This document shows, piece by piece, positions 44,929 through 53,583 of a stretch of 64,000 bases of DNA. The translations under genes were made by a program, and so were the position numbers. The notes beneath the pieces were generated by a model. It was not told the origin of the DNA, made no database searches, and saw only the letters and a program-made list of their open reading frames with translations. The stretch's first letter is position 1. Each line of letters opens with the position of its first letter. Source of the stretch: an uncultured Prevotellaceae bacterium (GTDB taxonomy: Bacteria; Bacteroidota; Bacteroidia; Bacteroidales; Bacteroidaceae); contig CADCFA010000009.1 of the NCBI GenBank assembly GCA_902800595.1, positions 1 to 64,000 of the forward strand, given 5' to 3'.

Positions 44929-45689
44929 AAATCGTGATTATTGGCTCAGGTAATCTGGCCACCAACCTGTCGCTGGCATTAAAAGATGCAGGTCAGGATA
45001 TTGTTCAGATCTTTAGTCGCACAGAGGCGCATGCCAGAGAACTTGCCGATAAGTTGGGCTGTTCATATACCTCTTCGCTTGATGGCATCCGGCGCGATGC
45101 CGATGTTTACATCCTTTCTGTGAAAGACGATGCCCTCCTTCGCCTGGTTCCCACCATTTGTGCAACACACAAAAACGGTATCTTCCTTCACACGGCAGGC
45201 AGTGTGCCCATGAACCTCTTTGAGGGTTCTGCCTCGCAGTATGGCGTGCTCTATCCCATGCAGACGTTCTCCAAGAACCATCGTGTCGATTTCCGGGAGA
45301 TACCCTGTTTTATTGAGGCTTCCAGTCCTCAGGCTCTGTCTGTTGTCCGTTCATTGGCGGAGCGCATCTCCGAACATGTGGTGGTGTGTGATTCCGAGAA
45401 ACGAAAGAAGCTGCACCTCGCTGCTGTGCTGGCGTGCAATCTCACCAACCACTGCTATCGTCTGGCAGAGCGTGTACTTGAGGCAGAGCAGATCGATTTC
45501 AGCCTTTTCCTGCCGTTGATTGAGGAGACAGCCCGTAAGGTGAAGACCCTCTCACCCAAGGAAGCCCAGACAGGTCCGATGGTACGTTATGATCAGGGTG
45601 TCATGCGTATGCAGATGGAGATGCTGCCCGATGACCGCACCCGTGAAATCTATCGCCTCATGGCCGAAAGTATCCACGAAGATTCCTGA
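44925..45689 (+). CDS. Rossmann-fold DUF2520 dehydrogenase-like protein
   Basis: The protein is 254 residues. The N-terminal NAD(P)-binding domain has IIGSGNLATNLSLALKDAGQ (GxGxxA/G) and DVYILSVKDDALLRLVPTIC. The helical C-terminal DUF2520 domain has EKRKKLHLAAVLACNLTNHC and LIEETARKVKTLSPKEAQTG. The fold is that of short 6-phosphogluconate- or ketopantoate-reductase-like enzymes. It overlaps coaX by 4 bp. No panE (ketopantoate reductase) is present in the cluster, so this gene might fill that step; that is inference from position and fold only. Many relatives are annotated simply as unknown. Confidence 0.85.
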   Translation: MKIVIIGSGNLATNLSLALKDAGQDIVQIFSRTEAHARELADKLGCSYTSSLDGIRRDADVYILSVKDDALLRLVPTICATHKNGIFLHTAGSVPMNLFEGSASQYGVLYPMQTFSKNHRVDFREIPCFIEASSPQALSVVRSLAERISEHVVVCDSEKRKKLHLAAVLACNLTNHCYRLAERVLEAEQIDFSLFLPLIEETARKVKTLSPKEAQTGPMVRYDQGVMRMQMEMLPDDRTREIYRLMAESIHEDS

Positions 45690-45702
45690 ACACCCTGTCT
45701 CC

Positions 45703-46392
45703 TTATAGTAGCCGGCACAGTTTCCTAAAGTCTGACTCCTTACCGTAGCATACCAGCACGTCACCTTCTTCCAGTGGCGCATCCTCTCCCTCTGAGATGT
45801 TGGTTACCACTGAGGCGTTATACTCGATACCCAGGAAATTCTGCACCTTCTCTTTCCTCTTGACGGCGATGATCTTCAGATTGTAATCCTCGTAGAGATG
45901 CAGTTCATTGGCGGGGAGTCCGATAAACTTCTTGGGAATGTCGAATTTATAGACGCAATAGTTGGCATCCACGCGGTAGAGATCGGTCTTCACGCCCAGA
46001 TCCATCTGGCGTACCAGCGAACGGGCAGCCCGTTCCTCAGGAATCAGGATCTTGTCGATGTCGAAGGCCTGTAGGATGCTCTTGTGCACATAGTCGTTGG
46101 CACGTGCATAGATGTTCTTCACCCCCAGCTTCTTCAACAGTGCCACAACGCGCACAGAGGCACCCAGATTGCTGCCTATCGCCACAATGGTCACATCCAC
46201 TTGCTTCAGTGGCAGCACGCCCAGCGCCAGCTCGTCACAGGCATCGATTTGAAACGCGGCATCACAGATGTCCTTCACTTTCTCCACACGGCTGGCATCG
46301 CTGTCGGCGGCAATGACCTCATGGCCTAGGGCAGACATTTCATCTGCCAGCACCCTGCCGTATGTTCCTAATCCGATAATTATACACTTCAT
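45703..46392 (-). CDS. trkA: Potassium uptake regulatory subunit TrkA/KtrA
   Basis: The protein is 229 residues with one RCK domain pair. IIGLGTYGRVLADEMSALGH holds the GxGxxG NAD-binding motif. A second half (TrkA-C) includes LPANELHLYEDYNLKIIAVK. It is the cytosolic gating ring for the TrkH/KtrB channel. Its ATG overlaps the TrkH stop as ATGA, so the two are made together. It converges with the CoA operon. Confidence 0.92.
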   Translation of the reverse strand: MKCIIIGLGTYGRVLADEMSALGHEVIAADSDASRVEKVKDICDAAFQIDACDELALGVLPLKQVDVTIVAIGSNLGASVRVVALLKKLGVKNIYARANDYVHKSILQAFDIDKILIPEERAARSLVRQMDLGVKTDLYRVDANYCVYKFDIPKKFIGLPANELHLYEDYNLKIIAVKRKEKVQNFLGIEYNASVVTNISEGEDAPLEEGDVLVCYGKESDFRKLCRLL

Positions 46393-48236
46393 GAAATGAT
46401 AATACTGTCTTGAGGTAATTTGTAATATTCCTGATTCTTATACTGTCTCAACAGACTCTGTGCCAATGTCACCACGCCCACACGACCAATGAACATCAGC
46501 ACCACCAGCAGTGCCTTGCTGGCATCCTGCAACTGGGAGGTGATGCCCAGTGACGAGCCCACTGTGGAGAAGGCTGATACACACTCGAAGGCGATGGCCT
46601 TCAGGGGTAGGTTGGGATCGGTGAGTGTGACGAGGAAGACGAAGAAGCTCAGCACCACGACACTCACGATGACCACGGCGTTGGCACGACGGATGGAGTC
46701 GGTAGCCACTTCCCTGCCGGCAAACTCTACACGGTTGGAGCCACGCAGGATAGCCTTGATGTTGAGGATCGCTATGGCAAAGGCATTAACCTTCACGCCG
46801 CCAGCCGTCGATTGTGAGGCACCACCGATCCACATCAGCAACGTGTAGATGATGATCGACTGCAGGCACATGCTGTTCAGATCGATGCTGATGAATCCTG
46901 CCGTACGAGGACTCACGGCATTGAAGAACGCCTGGGTCAGTTTCTCGTGTATCCGCAAGTCGGCAAACGTATTGTCCCACTCAAACAGGGCGATGAGCAC
47001 TGTTCCTGACACCAGGAGAGCGGTGGTGGTCTTCAGCACGATCTTCGTGTTCAGGTCATACAGGTTAGGGATGCTCAGGCTGGCATAGCGCCTGCCGTTG
47101 AGCCATTGCCATATAACTTTCGCACGCTTCGTTACAATCGTCTTTAAGTTTACCAGCACAGGGTAGCCGATACCGCCCAGGATGATCAGCAGCGCCAGGA
47201 TGATGTACAGCCAGCAGTGGTGACCCGTCATCAGCACAGGCGCACTCATGCCGTCGTGATAGTTGGAGAAGCCTGCATTGCAGAAGGCCGATATAGAGTG
47301 GAATACGCTGAAGAACAGCTCCTGCTTGAGGTCGAGGCCTATCGTGTCGTGTATATTCAGGAAGATACATATAGCTCCGGCGAGTTCCAGGAAAGCCGTG
47401 AATCCGAATATGTTGAGCAAGGTGGACCACAGTGAGGCGAGAGATTTCGAGCTTACCATGTCGCGCACCAGCATCTGGCTGTAGATACTCGTGTTTCCCA
47501 TAAAGAAGAGGGCGAAGAAGCTTGTGATGGTCATCATGCCCAGGCCACCCACCTGGATGAGTACGATGATCACCAGTTGTCCGAAACTGGTAAACGTGCT
47601 GGGCACGTCGATGGTGGTAAGTCCTGTCACGCAGACGGCGCTGGTAGCTGTGAATAGCGAGTCGATCCAGGAGAGGTGCACGCCCGGTTGGATGCAGCGG
47701 GGCATCAGTAATATGCCGGAACCCACCAGTATGATGAACATGAAGCTGACAGCCAATGTCAGGGCTGGGTTCGTCTTTCTGCCCATCGAGGTGATGACCG
47801 TACTGGAGAGCTCTATCGAGGAGATGAGGAAGAGTATCAGCAGGTAAACCCCTCTGTTGGCCAGTATATTTATCAGTCCTGATCTGTCGTCTATATTGAA
47901 GAAATCCACGAAGATAGGAATCAGCGTCAGTATCAGCAGCCCGTTGATGCTCCAGCCTAAGAAGTTGAAAGCCGATTTTCTCTTTCCGTGTTCCGTCAGC
48001 AGCAGATGACCGATACGCTCGATCAGGAACATATTCCATGCCCAGAAATACACCAGGTGCAATTCGTCTTTCAGTCTTTCCGTCAGCACAAACCCGAATT
48101 CCAGAACGGCCCCCACGATGATACACAGCGCACCGATATTAGCCATAAAGGAAAATACCTTTAAAGCTATCTTGATGCATGGTATCACATATTTCTCGTG
48201 ATGGCGTGCTAATTGATGTGACCAGAGTTCCTCCAT
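46389..48236 (-). CDS. trkH: Potassium uptake transporter TrkH/KtrB
   Basis: The protein is 615 residues, membrane-embedded throughout. Selectivity-filter-like loops include FTATSAVCVTGLTTIDVPST, FHSISAFCNAGFSNYHDGMS, FNAVSPRTAGFISIDLNSMC and FECVSAFSTVGSSLGITSQL, one per quarter of the protein as expected for this superfamily. An N-terminal extension of about 120 residues with extra membrane helices is typical of Bacteroidota versions. The ATG at 48236 lies just after the predicted transcription start; upstream ATGs fall within the promoter. Confidence 0.93.
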   Translation of the reverse strand: MEELWSHQLARHHEKYVIPCIKIALKVFSFMANIGALCIIVGAVLEFGFVLTERLKDELHLVYFWAWNMFLIERIGHLLLTEHGKRKSAFNFLGWSINGLLILTLIPIFVDFFNIDDRSGLINILANRGVYLLILFLISSIELSSTVITSMGRKTNPALTLAVSFMFIILVGSGILLMPRCIQPGVHLSWIDSLFTATSAVCVTGLTTIDVPSTFTSFGQLVIIVLIQVGGLGMMTITSFFALFFMGNTSIYSQMLVRDMVSSKSLASLWSTLLNIFGFTAFLELAGAICIFLNIHDTIGLDLKQELFFSVFHSISAFCNAGFSNYHDGMSAPVLMTGHHCWLYIILALLIILGGIGYPVLVNLKTIVTKRAKVIWQWLNGRRYASLSIPNLYDLNTKIVLKTTTALLVSGTVLIALFEWDNTFADLRIHEKLTQAFFNAVSPRTAGFISIDLNSMCLQSIIIYTLLMWIGGASQSTAGGVKVNAFAIAILNIKAILRGSNRVEFAGREVATDSIRRANAVVIVSVVVLSFFVFLVTLTDPNLPLKAIAFECVSAFSTVGSSLGITSQLQDASKALLVVLMFIGRVGVVTLAQSLLRQYKNQEYYKLPQDSIIIS

Positions 48237-48247
48237 ATTTGACATGG

Positions 48248-48255
48248 CAAAGTTA
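48248..48255 (-). promoter_or_regulatory. -7 promoter element (TAACTTTG) of trkH-trkA
   Basis: The minus strand reads TAACTTTG, 11 bases before the ATG at 48236. The leader is very short. Confidence 0.6.
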
Positions 48256-48375
48256 CAAAAAATATTCAATTACGCAAGCCTTTAGAGATTTTTTTTGCCT
48301 ATATAAGGAAAATTTTGCTACCATTAATGCGCGCAATTTTTACATTTAAATCTCGCAATTTTTTTATTCAATTCA

Positions 48376-48407
48376 TGACAAAAGTGACAATTATGACAAT
48401 CATGACA
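48376..48407 (+). repeat. Four TGACA repeats at exact 9-bp spacing
   Basis: TGACA occurs at 48376, 48385, 48394 and 48403, an exact 9-bp period. It lies between the divergent promoters of trkH and the rhodanese gene. Confidence 0.65.
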
Positions 48408-48533
48408 GATATTTTTTGCACAGAACGATTTCTGGAATATCTACAATTTTGCTCATATTTATATATAATATAAATATTATATAATAAATATGTACTAATT
48501 CTTTAGGATTTTCAGAATACCTCTCTCAGAATA

Positions 48534-48560
48534 TGACACTGTCATTTGTCATGTTTGTCA
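48534..48560 (+). repeat. Inverted partner cluster of TGTCA repeats
   Basis: One TGACA (48534) is followed by TGTCA at 48540, 48547 and 48556. They are the reverse complement of the cluster at 48376-48407, so the two groups could pair or bind the same protein in opposite orientation. Confidence 0.6.
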
Positions 48561-48608
48561 TGTTCTCTATGTGCGCGAAGACAAAATATGAAAGATTAAA
48601 GGAAAAGT

Positions 48609-48639
48609 TTTGGAAATATAAAATATTTCGCTATCTTTG
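48609..48639 (+). promoter_or_regulatory. Promoter of the rhodanese lipoprotein gene
   Basis: TTTG (48609-48612), a 19-bp spacer and TATCTTTG (48632-48639). Confidence 0.7.
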
Positions 48640-48695
48640 CACTTTGAGGACACGTGAGGTGAGACGGAAAGCTTATAAATTAATTGATAAAACAT

Positions 48696-49079
48696 ATGAG
48701 GAAATTATTGACTTGCTTGTTGGCTGCACTTGGCCTGACAACGGCTTGTGGTCAGCAGAATTTTGAAAATTCAGATGTGCAGGGGTTCGCAGAACTGATT
48801 GCAGATATGAATGTGGTGGTGCTTGATGTACGTACAGCTGCTGAATTTGCAGAGGGGCATATTCAAGGGGCAATCCTGATAGACCAGGGACAGAGCGATT
48901 TTGTGCTGAAGGCAAAGGCGGTTCTGCCTGTAGACAAGAAGATTGCAGTCTATTGTCGCAGTGGTCGTCGTTCTGCTAATGCTGCCAGAAGGCTGGCTGA
49001 TGTCGGGTATAGGTGCGTCAATCTTAAAGGTGGCATCATTGCTTGGCAAGAAGCCAATATGCCTGTAGTAAAGGAATAG
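48696..49079 (+). CDS. Rhodanese-like lipoprotein
   Basis: The protein is 127 residues. The signal MRKLLTCLLAALGLTTAC ends in a lipobox, and one rhodanese domain follows, with VVLDVRTAAEFAEGHIQGAI and the active-site loop VYCRSGRRSANAARRLADVG (cysteine persulfide site). It is predicted to be anchored in the envelope and to carry sulfane sulfur or serve in a redox role. The ATG at 48696 is preferred over one four codons upstream because it opens the signal peptide directly. Confidence 0.88.
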   Translation: MRKLLTCLLAALGLTTACGQQNFENSDVQGFAELIADMNVVVLDVRTAAEFAEGHIQGAILIDQGQSDFVLKAKAVLPVDKKIAVYCRSGRRSANAARRLADVGYRCVNLKGGIIAWQEANMPVVKE

Positions 49080-49087
49080 AATCACCA

Positions 49088-49981
49088 ATGAAACAATCGC
49101 AGATTTTCCAACAATATGTGTGGCTGATTTCCACCATACGACGCTATAGGCGTGTGACCTTCGAGGAACTGAACCAGAAATGGATCGAAGACCAGGTGAC
49201 TGACGGCAATCCCCTGCAGCGCTCTACGTTCAATCGTCATCGTGATGCCATCTTGAATATCGTGGGACTGGTGATTGAGTGCGATCAGGCGAATGGTTAT
49301 AAATACTACATCGCCAACCCCGAGGTGCTGGAAGATGACTCTATCGAACGCTGGCTTTTCTCTACGCTGACCGTGAGTACCATTCTTTCTGACAGTGTGG
49401 CTGTGAAAGACCGGATCATCCTTGAGAATGTGCCTGCAGGCGAGTATTACCTGCCTGTGCTTATACAGGCCATGAAACTGAACCGGCGGATTGTAATGGG
49501 CTATCAGCGTTTCAACGGGGAGCCTTACGAAAAGAAAGTGGAACCTTATTCTCTGAGGCTCTGTAAGCAGCGTTGGTATCTGCTCGCGTTTACAGGGCAT
49601 CATGTCGCCACTTATGCACTCGATCGTATGTTGTCGGTGGAGATGACTAACGAGACGTTTGACATGCCTGAGGATTTCTCTCCGGAGGCTTATTTCGCGG
49701 AGTATTTCGGGGTGCTGACGGATGAGACGCCAATGGCTCATGTGGTGGTGCGCGCGTATGGGCGTACTCCAAATTACCTGCGTACGTTGCCGCTTCACAG
49801 TTCACAGCGTGAGATCAGCAGCTGTGAGGCGTATGCTGACTTCTCCTTTGATATTCGTCCTTCGGCAGACTTTATTGGTGAACTGCTGTCGTATGATGTA
49901 GGACTTGAGGTTCTGCAGCCTGCTGATCTGCGTGAGAAGATTCGCGCAGTTTTGGCGCAATCTTTGAAGCGATATTCTTAA
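49088..49981 (+). CDS. WYL-domain transcriptional regulator (second copy in window)
   Basis: The protein is 297 residues. The N-terminal winged helix-turn-helix region has LISTIRRYRRVTFEELNQKW and LQRSTFNRHRDAILNIVGL. The WYL domain has RIVMGYQRFNGEPYEKKVEP, RWYLLAFTGHHVATYALDRM, and a C-terminal extension follows. It is distinct from the island regulator at 11702 and is not near any island operator. Its targets are unknown. It begins eight bases after the rhodanese gene and is probably co-transcribed with it. Confidence 0.88.
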   Translation: MKQSQIFQQYVWLISTIRRYRRVTFEELNQKWIEDQVTDGNPLQRSTFNRHRDAILNIVGLVIECDQANGYKYYIANPEVLEDDSIERWLFSTLTVSTILSDSVAVKDRIILENVPAGEYYLPVLIQAMKLNRRIVMGYQRFNGEPYEKKVEPYSLRLCKQRWYLLAFTGHHVATYALDRMLSVEMTNETFDMPEDFSPEAYFAEYFGVLTDETPMAHVVVRAYGRTPNYLRTLPLHSSQREISSCEAYADFSFDIRPSADFIGELLSYDVGLEVLQPADLREKIRAVLAQSLKRYS

Positions 49982-50027
49982 AATCTGTAAAATGCAGCCT
50001 ATAATTCTTAAGTGAAGTTAATTCAAG

Positions 50028-50064
50028 GAGGGGTGTCCTGCGTTTTGGGACAACCCTCTTTTTA
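50028..50064 (+). terminator. Terminator after the second WYL gene
   Basis: GAGGGGTGTCC and GGGACAACCCTC pair with one bulge around a TGCGTTTT loop, followed by TTTTTATTTT. Confidence 0.75.
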
Positions 50065-50115
50065 TTTTGCACTCAGAAATTGAAAATTGAATGTTGAACT
50101 AAAAACTTTAGAAAG

Positions 50116-50199
50116 ATGGCTGGATTATTTATCATCGTTGTTACGACTATTGCACTTGCCAATATGTTGAACGATTATACTCAGAATGTACAAAAATGA
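50116..50199 (+). CDS. Possible 27-residue hydrophobic peptide
   Basis: The frame begins MAGLFIIVVTTIALANMLND and ends YTQNVQK. It is one membrane-length helix with a short polar tail. A TTATTTTG precedes it at about 50062-50069, overlapping the terminator. No homologue is known to me, so it could be a chance frame. Confidence 0.35.
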   Translation: MAGLFIIVVTTIALANMLNDYTQNVQK

Positions 50200-50243
50200 G
50201 TGCGATTAAGGCATCTTAATGCATTAATTGGACTGACAAACCA

Positions 50244-50348
50244 ATGTTGAAGGAAAGGAATCAAGAGATCTATAAGGTGACACTGATTGGCGGTGTCGTC
50301 AATGTGGTGTTGTTGCTCTTTAAGTTTGTGGCTGGCATCGGGGGGTGA
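50244..50348 (+). pseudogene. Truncated 5' copy of the cation diffusion facilitator gene
   Basis: The frame encodes MLKERNQEIYKVTLIGGVVN and then [14 protein letters not shown] before a stop. It is a clear divergent copy of the N-terminus of the gene at 53583 ([20 protein letters not shown], then [14 protein letters not shown]). It is cut at GGCATCG, where clpC-derived sequence begins on the opposite strand. It is a remnant of a duplication. Confidence 0.85.
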
Positions 50349-50655
50349 GCGTCTCCAACTCGCTATTGTCTTCTTCGGCTTTCATCGCCATCGAATCCAC
50401 CTTGCAGGTCTTTGCCAGAATGTCTGCGATATCAGCCTTTGTTACGATTTCCTTCTTTTTCTTTTTATCACTCACTTCTGAGGCTGCTCCAGCCTCGTCG
50501 ATGAGGTCGATAGCCTTGTCGGGCAGGAATCGGTCGTTCACATATTTATAACTGGCATCCACAGCAAAGTCGAGAGCCGTCTCATCGTAGGTCACCTGAT
50601 GGAATTCCTCGTATTGTGGGCGCAGCTGTTGCAGGATATGCTTCGTCTCCGCTCG
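50343..50655 (-). pseudogene. Internal fragment of a ClpA/ClpB/ClpC-type ATPase gene
   Basis: About 100 residues on the minus strand match the region behind the first AAA+ domain of ClpC. Blocks are [40 protein letters not shown] and [20 protein letters not shown]. Both ends are missing: no Walker A or B is present, and it stops at LETLTP where the efflux-gene fragment begins. It is a gene fragment moved here by rearrangement; a full clpC is expected elsewhere. Confidence 0.85.
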
Positions 50656-50688
50656 ACATGACAAAAGGCGTGTCTAGGATGTTAAGAT

Positions 50689-50741
50689 GACAGATTCTTA
50701 GCCTAAATATTTGGAAGTTTGGATAATTTGTTTTATCTTTG
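50689..50741 (+). promoter_or_regulatory. Duplicated promoter block driving the arylsulfotransferase-like gene
   Basis: TTTG (50710-50713), a 20-bp spacer and TATCTTTG (50734-50741). From AGATGACAGATT through TTTGCAG the block is nearly the same as 52384-52437 before ald. It starts with the outer end of the REP-like element seen complete at 52332-52389. Confidence 0.75.
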
Positions 50742-50768
50742 CAGGGTGATAACAAAAAACCAAATGCA

Positions 50769-52247
50769 ATGAAAAGATTTAAAACCATTCTTAACCAATT
50801 GTTCCTGCTGACGATAGGGGTAGGGATGACGTCCTGCCTGGGAGTCATGGATGTTCCAGTTCCAAATTCAGAAACGATGATCCTCGAAGTGATGGGCGAG
50901 CGTTACGAAGTAGTGCTGCCAGCTTCAGAACCTCTAAGCCTGCGTACGCTTACCAATGAGTTCGACATCACCGTCAAGGTGCTCAATGCCTCGGAGTTCA
51001 GCTCCGTTACCATTGGTGGACAGCCGCTTGCCGACGGCAGCTGTACCCTACGTGCACCTGAAGTATTCGACGCCTCTACCTACATCGATGTCGATTACGT
51101 CAAAGATTCCAAACAAGGCAGCATCAAGTTAAGGACCTATCCTGACAAGTTGTTTACGCTGGGTAGTACGGGCGAGGGTGTCATTCCAGGTGATTTCTAC
51201 CTCTCGTTTATCTACCAGCCACTCATCATGAAGATCAACAACAAAGGTCGCCTGCTGTATTACCGTTTCGTGCCCACCAGAGACAACGGCACTTTCGATG
51301 AACTCGGCTACTGGGATTTTAAGAAGCATGTTTTCGACGGTAAGACCTACTATAGCTATCACGCCCCCGATCTGGCCTTCAAGGATAAAGCCTTTACAGG
51401 TTATAATCCTGGCATGCGCATCCTCATGGACGAGCATTACGTCCCCGTCGATACCATCCATGCCCTGGCCAGCAGCGATGGCTACCTGCCAGCAGGCTCA
51501 CCCCTCGACGGTCACGACTTCTATTTCTTCTCACCCACCCACTGGATAGCCTCCGCCTCATACGTCGAGCGTGAGGTGAATGGGGAGAAGCGCGCTGTGG
51601 CCTATCTGCAGGAGGTGGATAACGGTGAGGTCGTGTTCGACTGGTGGAGCACAGACCATTCTGAGATCACCGAATGGAGCGAAGCCGCGACAACATTCGA
51701 TACCAGCTACGACTATGTGCATTTTAACTCTGTCGATGTCCTGCCCGATGGCAACTGGCTCGTCTCTTTCCGTGCCATCAGCACCATCGCCAAGGTGAGC
51801 CACCACGACGGGGCGCTCCTATGGACGATACGTGGTGAAGACGGCTCGCTTGATAATGACGGCTTCTCAGGTCAGCATTATGTCCGTTACCACGAGAAGG
51901 CAGATGACAGCTATATCACCGTGTTCGACAACGGCAATGCCCACGAGCCTTCGCATACGCGTACACTCCGACTGAAGGTTGATGAAGATGCGGGCTCCAT
52001 TTCCGTTTCCAATATCGAGAACCTGACTGAGGGTAACCCCTCTTATTTCACCATGGCCTGTGGTGCTCTTCTTGATTTTGCTGATCAAGGCTTCGTCGTA
52101 GGCTGGGGGTGGAGTCAGGAAGAAGACAACTGCAACCGCCTCGTCTCGGAGTGCGCCCCCGATGGCACGCGCCGTTTCGAGATCCACCTCCTTGACAACG
52201 CCCCCGTGTCCGTCAACCCCTCCTATCGCTGCGTCAAGTGTGAATAA
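50769..52247 (+). CDS. Arylsulfotransferase-like (ASST) lipoprotein
   Basis: The protein is 492 residues. The signal MKRFKTILNQLFLLTIGVGM followed by TSC is a lipobox. An N-terminal beta domain of about 110 residues precedes a beta-propeller region with YLSFIYQPLIMKINNKGRLL, YDYVHFNSVDVLPDGNWLVS (ASST-like), STIAKVSHHDGALLWTIRGE and VFDNGNAHEPSHTRTLRLKV. PAPS-independent arylsulfate sulfotransferases use a histidine nucleophile; DGHDFYFF, YVHFNSVD and SGQHYVRYH are candidates. Substrates might be host or dietary phenolics, which is inference. The gene lies behind a copied ald promoter and is followed by a perfect terminator. Confidence 0.75.
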   Translation: MKRFKTILNQLFLLTIGVGMTSCLGVMDVPVPNSETMILEVMGERYEVVLPASEPLSLRTLTNEFDITVKVLNASEFSSVTIGGQPLADGSCTLRAPEVFDASTYIDVDYVKDSKQGSIKLRTYPDKLFTLGSTGEGVIPGDFYLSFIYQPLIMKINNKGRLLYYRFVPTRDNGTFDELGYWDFKKHVFDGKTYYSYHAPDLAFKDKAFTGYNPGMRILMDEHYVPVDTIHALASSDGYLPAGSPLDGHDFYFFSPTHWIASASYVEREVNGEKRAVAYLQEVDNGEVVFDWWSTDHSEITEWSEAATTFDTSYDYVHFNSVDVLPDGNWLVSFRAISTIAKVSHHDGALLWTIRGEDGSLDNDGFSGQHYVRYHEKADDSYITVFDNGNAHEPSHTRTLRLKVDEDAGSISVSNIENLTEGNPSYFTMACGALLDFADQGFVVGWGWSQEEDNCNRLVSECAPDGTRRFEIHLLDNAPVSVNPSYRCVKCE

Positions 52248-52261
52248 TCCATCAACATAAA

Positions 52262-52300
52262 AAAGAATCCCCGCCAACTGGCGGGGATTCTTTATACTGT
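52262..52300 (+). terminator. Strong terminator after the ASST-like gene
   Basis: A 14-bp perfect stem (AAAGAATCCCCGCC pairing with GGCGGGGATTCTTT) around AACT, followed by ATACT. Confidence 0.85.
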
Positions 52301-52331
52301 CATCTTGTATCCTGTCATTTGGAGCGCCCTT

Positions 52332-52389
52332 TGTCATTTCGACCAAGCGTAGCGCGTGGAGAAATCTCTCCACGTTGGTCGAGATGACA
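52332..52389. repeat. REP-like palindromic element
   Basis: TGTCATTTCGACCAA and TTGGTCGAGATGACA form 15-bp arms (one G-T pair) around a centre with its own TGGAGA/TCTCCA stem. Palindromes of the GTCATTTCGACC type are widely scattered in Bacteroidota intergenic DNA. The right end of the same element is present at 50689. Confidence 0.75.
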
Positions 52390-52405
52390 GATTTTTGTCT
52401 ATATG

Positions 52406-52437
52406 TTTGGAAGTTTGGATGATTTGTTTTATCTTTG
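52406..52437 (+). promoter_or_regulatory. Promoter of ald
   Basis: TTTG (52406-52409), a 20-bp spacer and TATCTTTG (52430-52437). It is nearly identical to the promoter block at 50710-50741. Confidence 0.8.
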
Positions 52438-52476
52438 CAGCAGATAACTAATAACCCAACTTAAAATTTTAGGCTT

Positions 52477-53583
52477 ATGAAAGTAGGAATTCCCAAGGAG
52501 ATTAAGAACAATGAGAACCGTGTAGGTATGACGCCTGTGGGTGTGGCTGAGTTGACATGTCGTGGTCACGAAGTGAGTGTGCAACATACGGCGGGCGAAG
52601 GCAGTGGCTTCTCGGATGAAGCGTATGTGGCTGCCGGTGCAAGGATCCTGCCGACGATAGAGGCGGTGTATCGTGAGTGCGATATGATCGTGAAGGTGAA
52701 GGAACCCATTGAGCCAGAGTATGAGCTGGTGCGCCCAGGACAACTGCTCTTTACCTATTTCCATTTCGCCTGCGAGAAGGAACTGACGGATGCCATGCTG
52801 AAGAGTGGTGCCGTGTGTCTGGCATACGAGACGGTGCAACTGCCGAACGGTTCATTGCCTCTGTTGCAGCCAATGAGTGAGGTGGCAGGTCGTATGGCAA
52901 CGTTGAATGGTGCCTATTATCTGCAGAAGACCAAGGGCGGCAAGGGTAAGCTGATCAGTGGTGTGCCTGGTGTGAGTCCGGCGAAGGTGCTAGTGCTTGG
53001 CGGTGGTGTGGTAGGTGAGGCTGCGGCCCTGATGGCTGCTGGTCTTGGTGCCGACGTGACGATTGCGGATATCTCTCTGCCCCGACTGCGCCAGCTGGAT
53101 ATCGAGACGCCTGCCAATGTGCATACGCTCTATTCGTCGGAGCATAATATCCGACAGCAGTTGCCGACGGTGGATATTGTGGTGGGTAGTGTGCTGGTGC
53201 CTGGTGACAAGACGCCTCACCTGATTAACAAGGAGATGCTGAAGCTGATGGAGCCAGGAACGGTGCTCGTGGATGTTGCCATCGATCAAGGCGGCTGCTT
53301 CGAGACGTCGAGACCAACCACGCATAGCGAACCTGTATATATGGAGGACGGTATCGTGCATTACTGCGTGGCAAATATCCCTGGTGCGGTGCCCAACACC
53401 TCGACGCTGGCACTAACCAATGCTACGCTGCGCTATGCTGTTGCACTGGCTGACAAGGGTTGGAAGCAGGCGTGCAAGGATGATGCCGCTCTGGCTAAGG
53501 GACTGAACATCGTAGAGGGTAAGGTGGTGTTTAAAGCCGTGGCTGATGTCTTCGGTCTGCCTTACGAGCCGCTGGTATTCTGA
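52477..53583 (+). CDS. ald: Alanine dehydrogenase
   Basis: The protein is 368 residues. NAD-dependent interconversion of alanine and pyruvate plus ammonia. Motifs: [20 protein letters not shown], the substrate-binding [16 protein letters not shown] with the active-site histidine, and the Rossmann motif [40 protein letters not shown] is also typical. The stop overlaps the ATG of the efflux gene by one base. Confidence 0.95.
   Translation: MKVGIPKEIKNNENRVGMTPVGVAELTCRGHEVSVQHTAGEGSGFSDEAYVAAGARILPTIEAVYRECDMIVKVKEPIEPEYELVRPGQLLFTYFHFACEKELTDAMLKSGAVCLAYETVQLPNGSLPLLQPMSEVAGRMATLNGAYYLQKTKGGKGKLISGVPGVSPAKVLVLGGGVVGEAAALMAAGLGADVTIADISLPRLRQLDIETPANVHTLYSSEHNIRQQLPTVDIVVGSVLVPGDKTPHLINKEMLKLMEPGTVLVDVAIDQGGCFETSRPTTHSEPVYMEDGIVHYCVANIPGAVPNTSTLALTNATLRYAVALADKGWKQACKDDAALAKGLNIVEGKVVFKAVADVFGLPYEPLVF

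Larger units (their letters stand above)
48256..48608. other. A/T-rich intergenic stretch between trkH and the rhodanese gene
   Basis: This stretch is very A/T-rich and contains no supported gene. It holds the TGACA/TGTCA repeat clusters described separately. A short open frame starting at 48533 runs across the downstream promoter and was rejected. Confidence 0.6.

Noticed and set aside
48533..48766. A 77-codon plus-strand frame before the rhodanese gene
   Set aside because: It crosses the rhodanese promoter and overlaps its signal peptide in another frame, and its composition is not protein-like.
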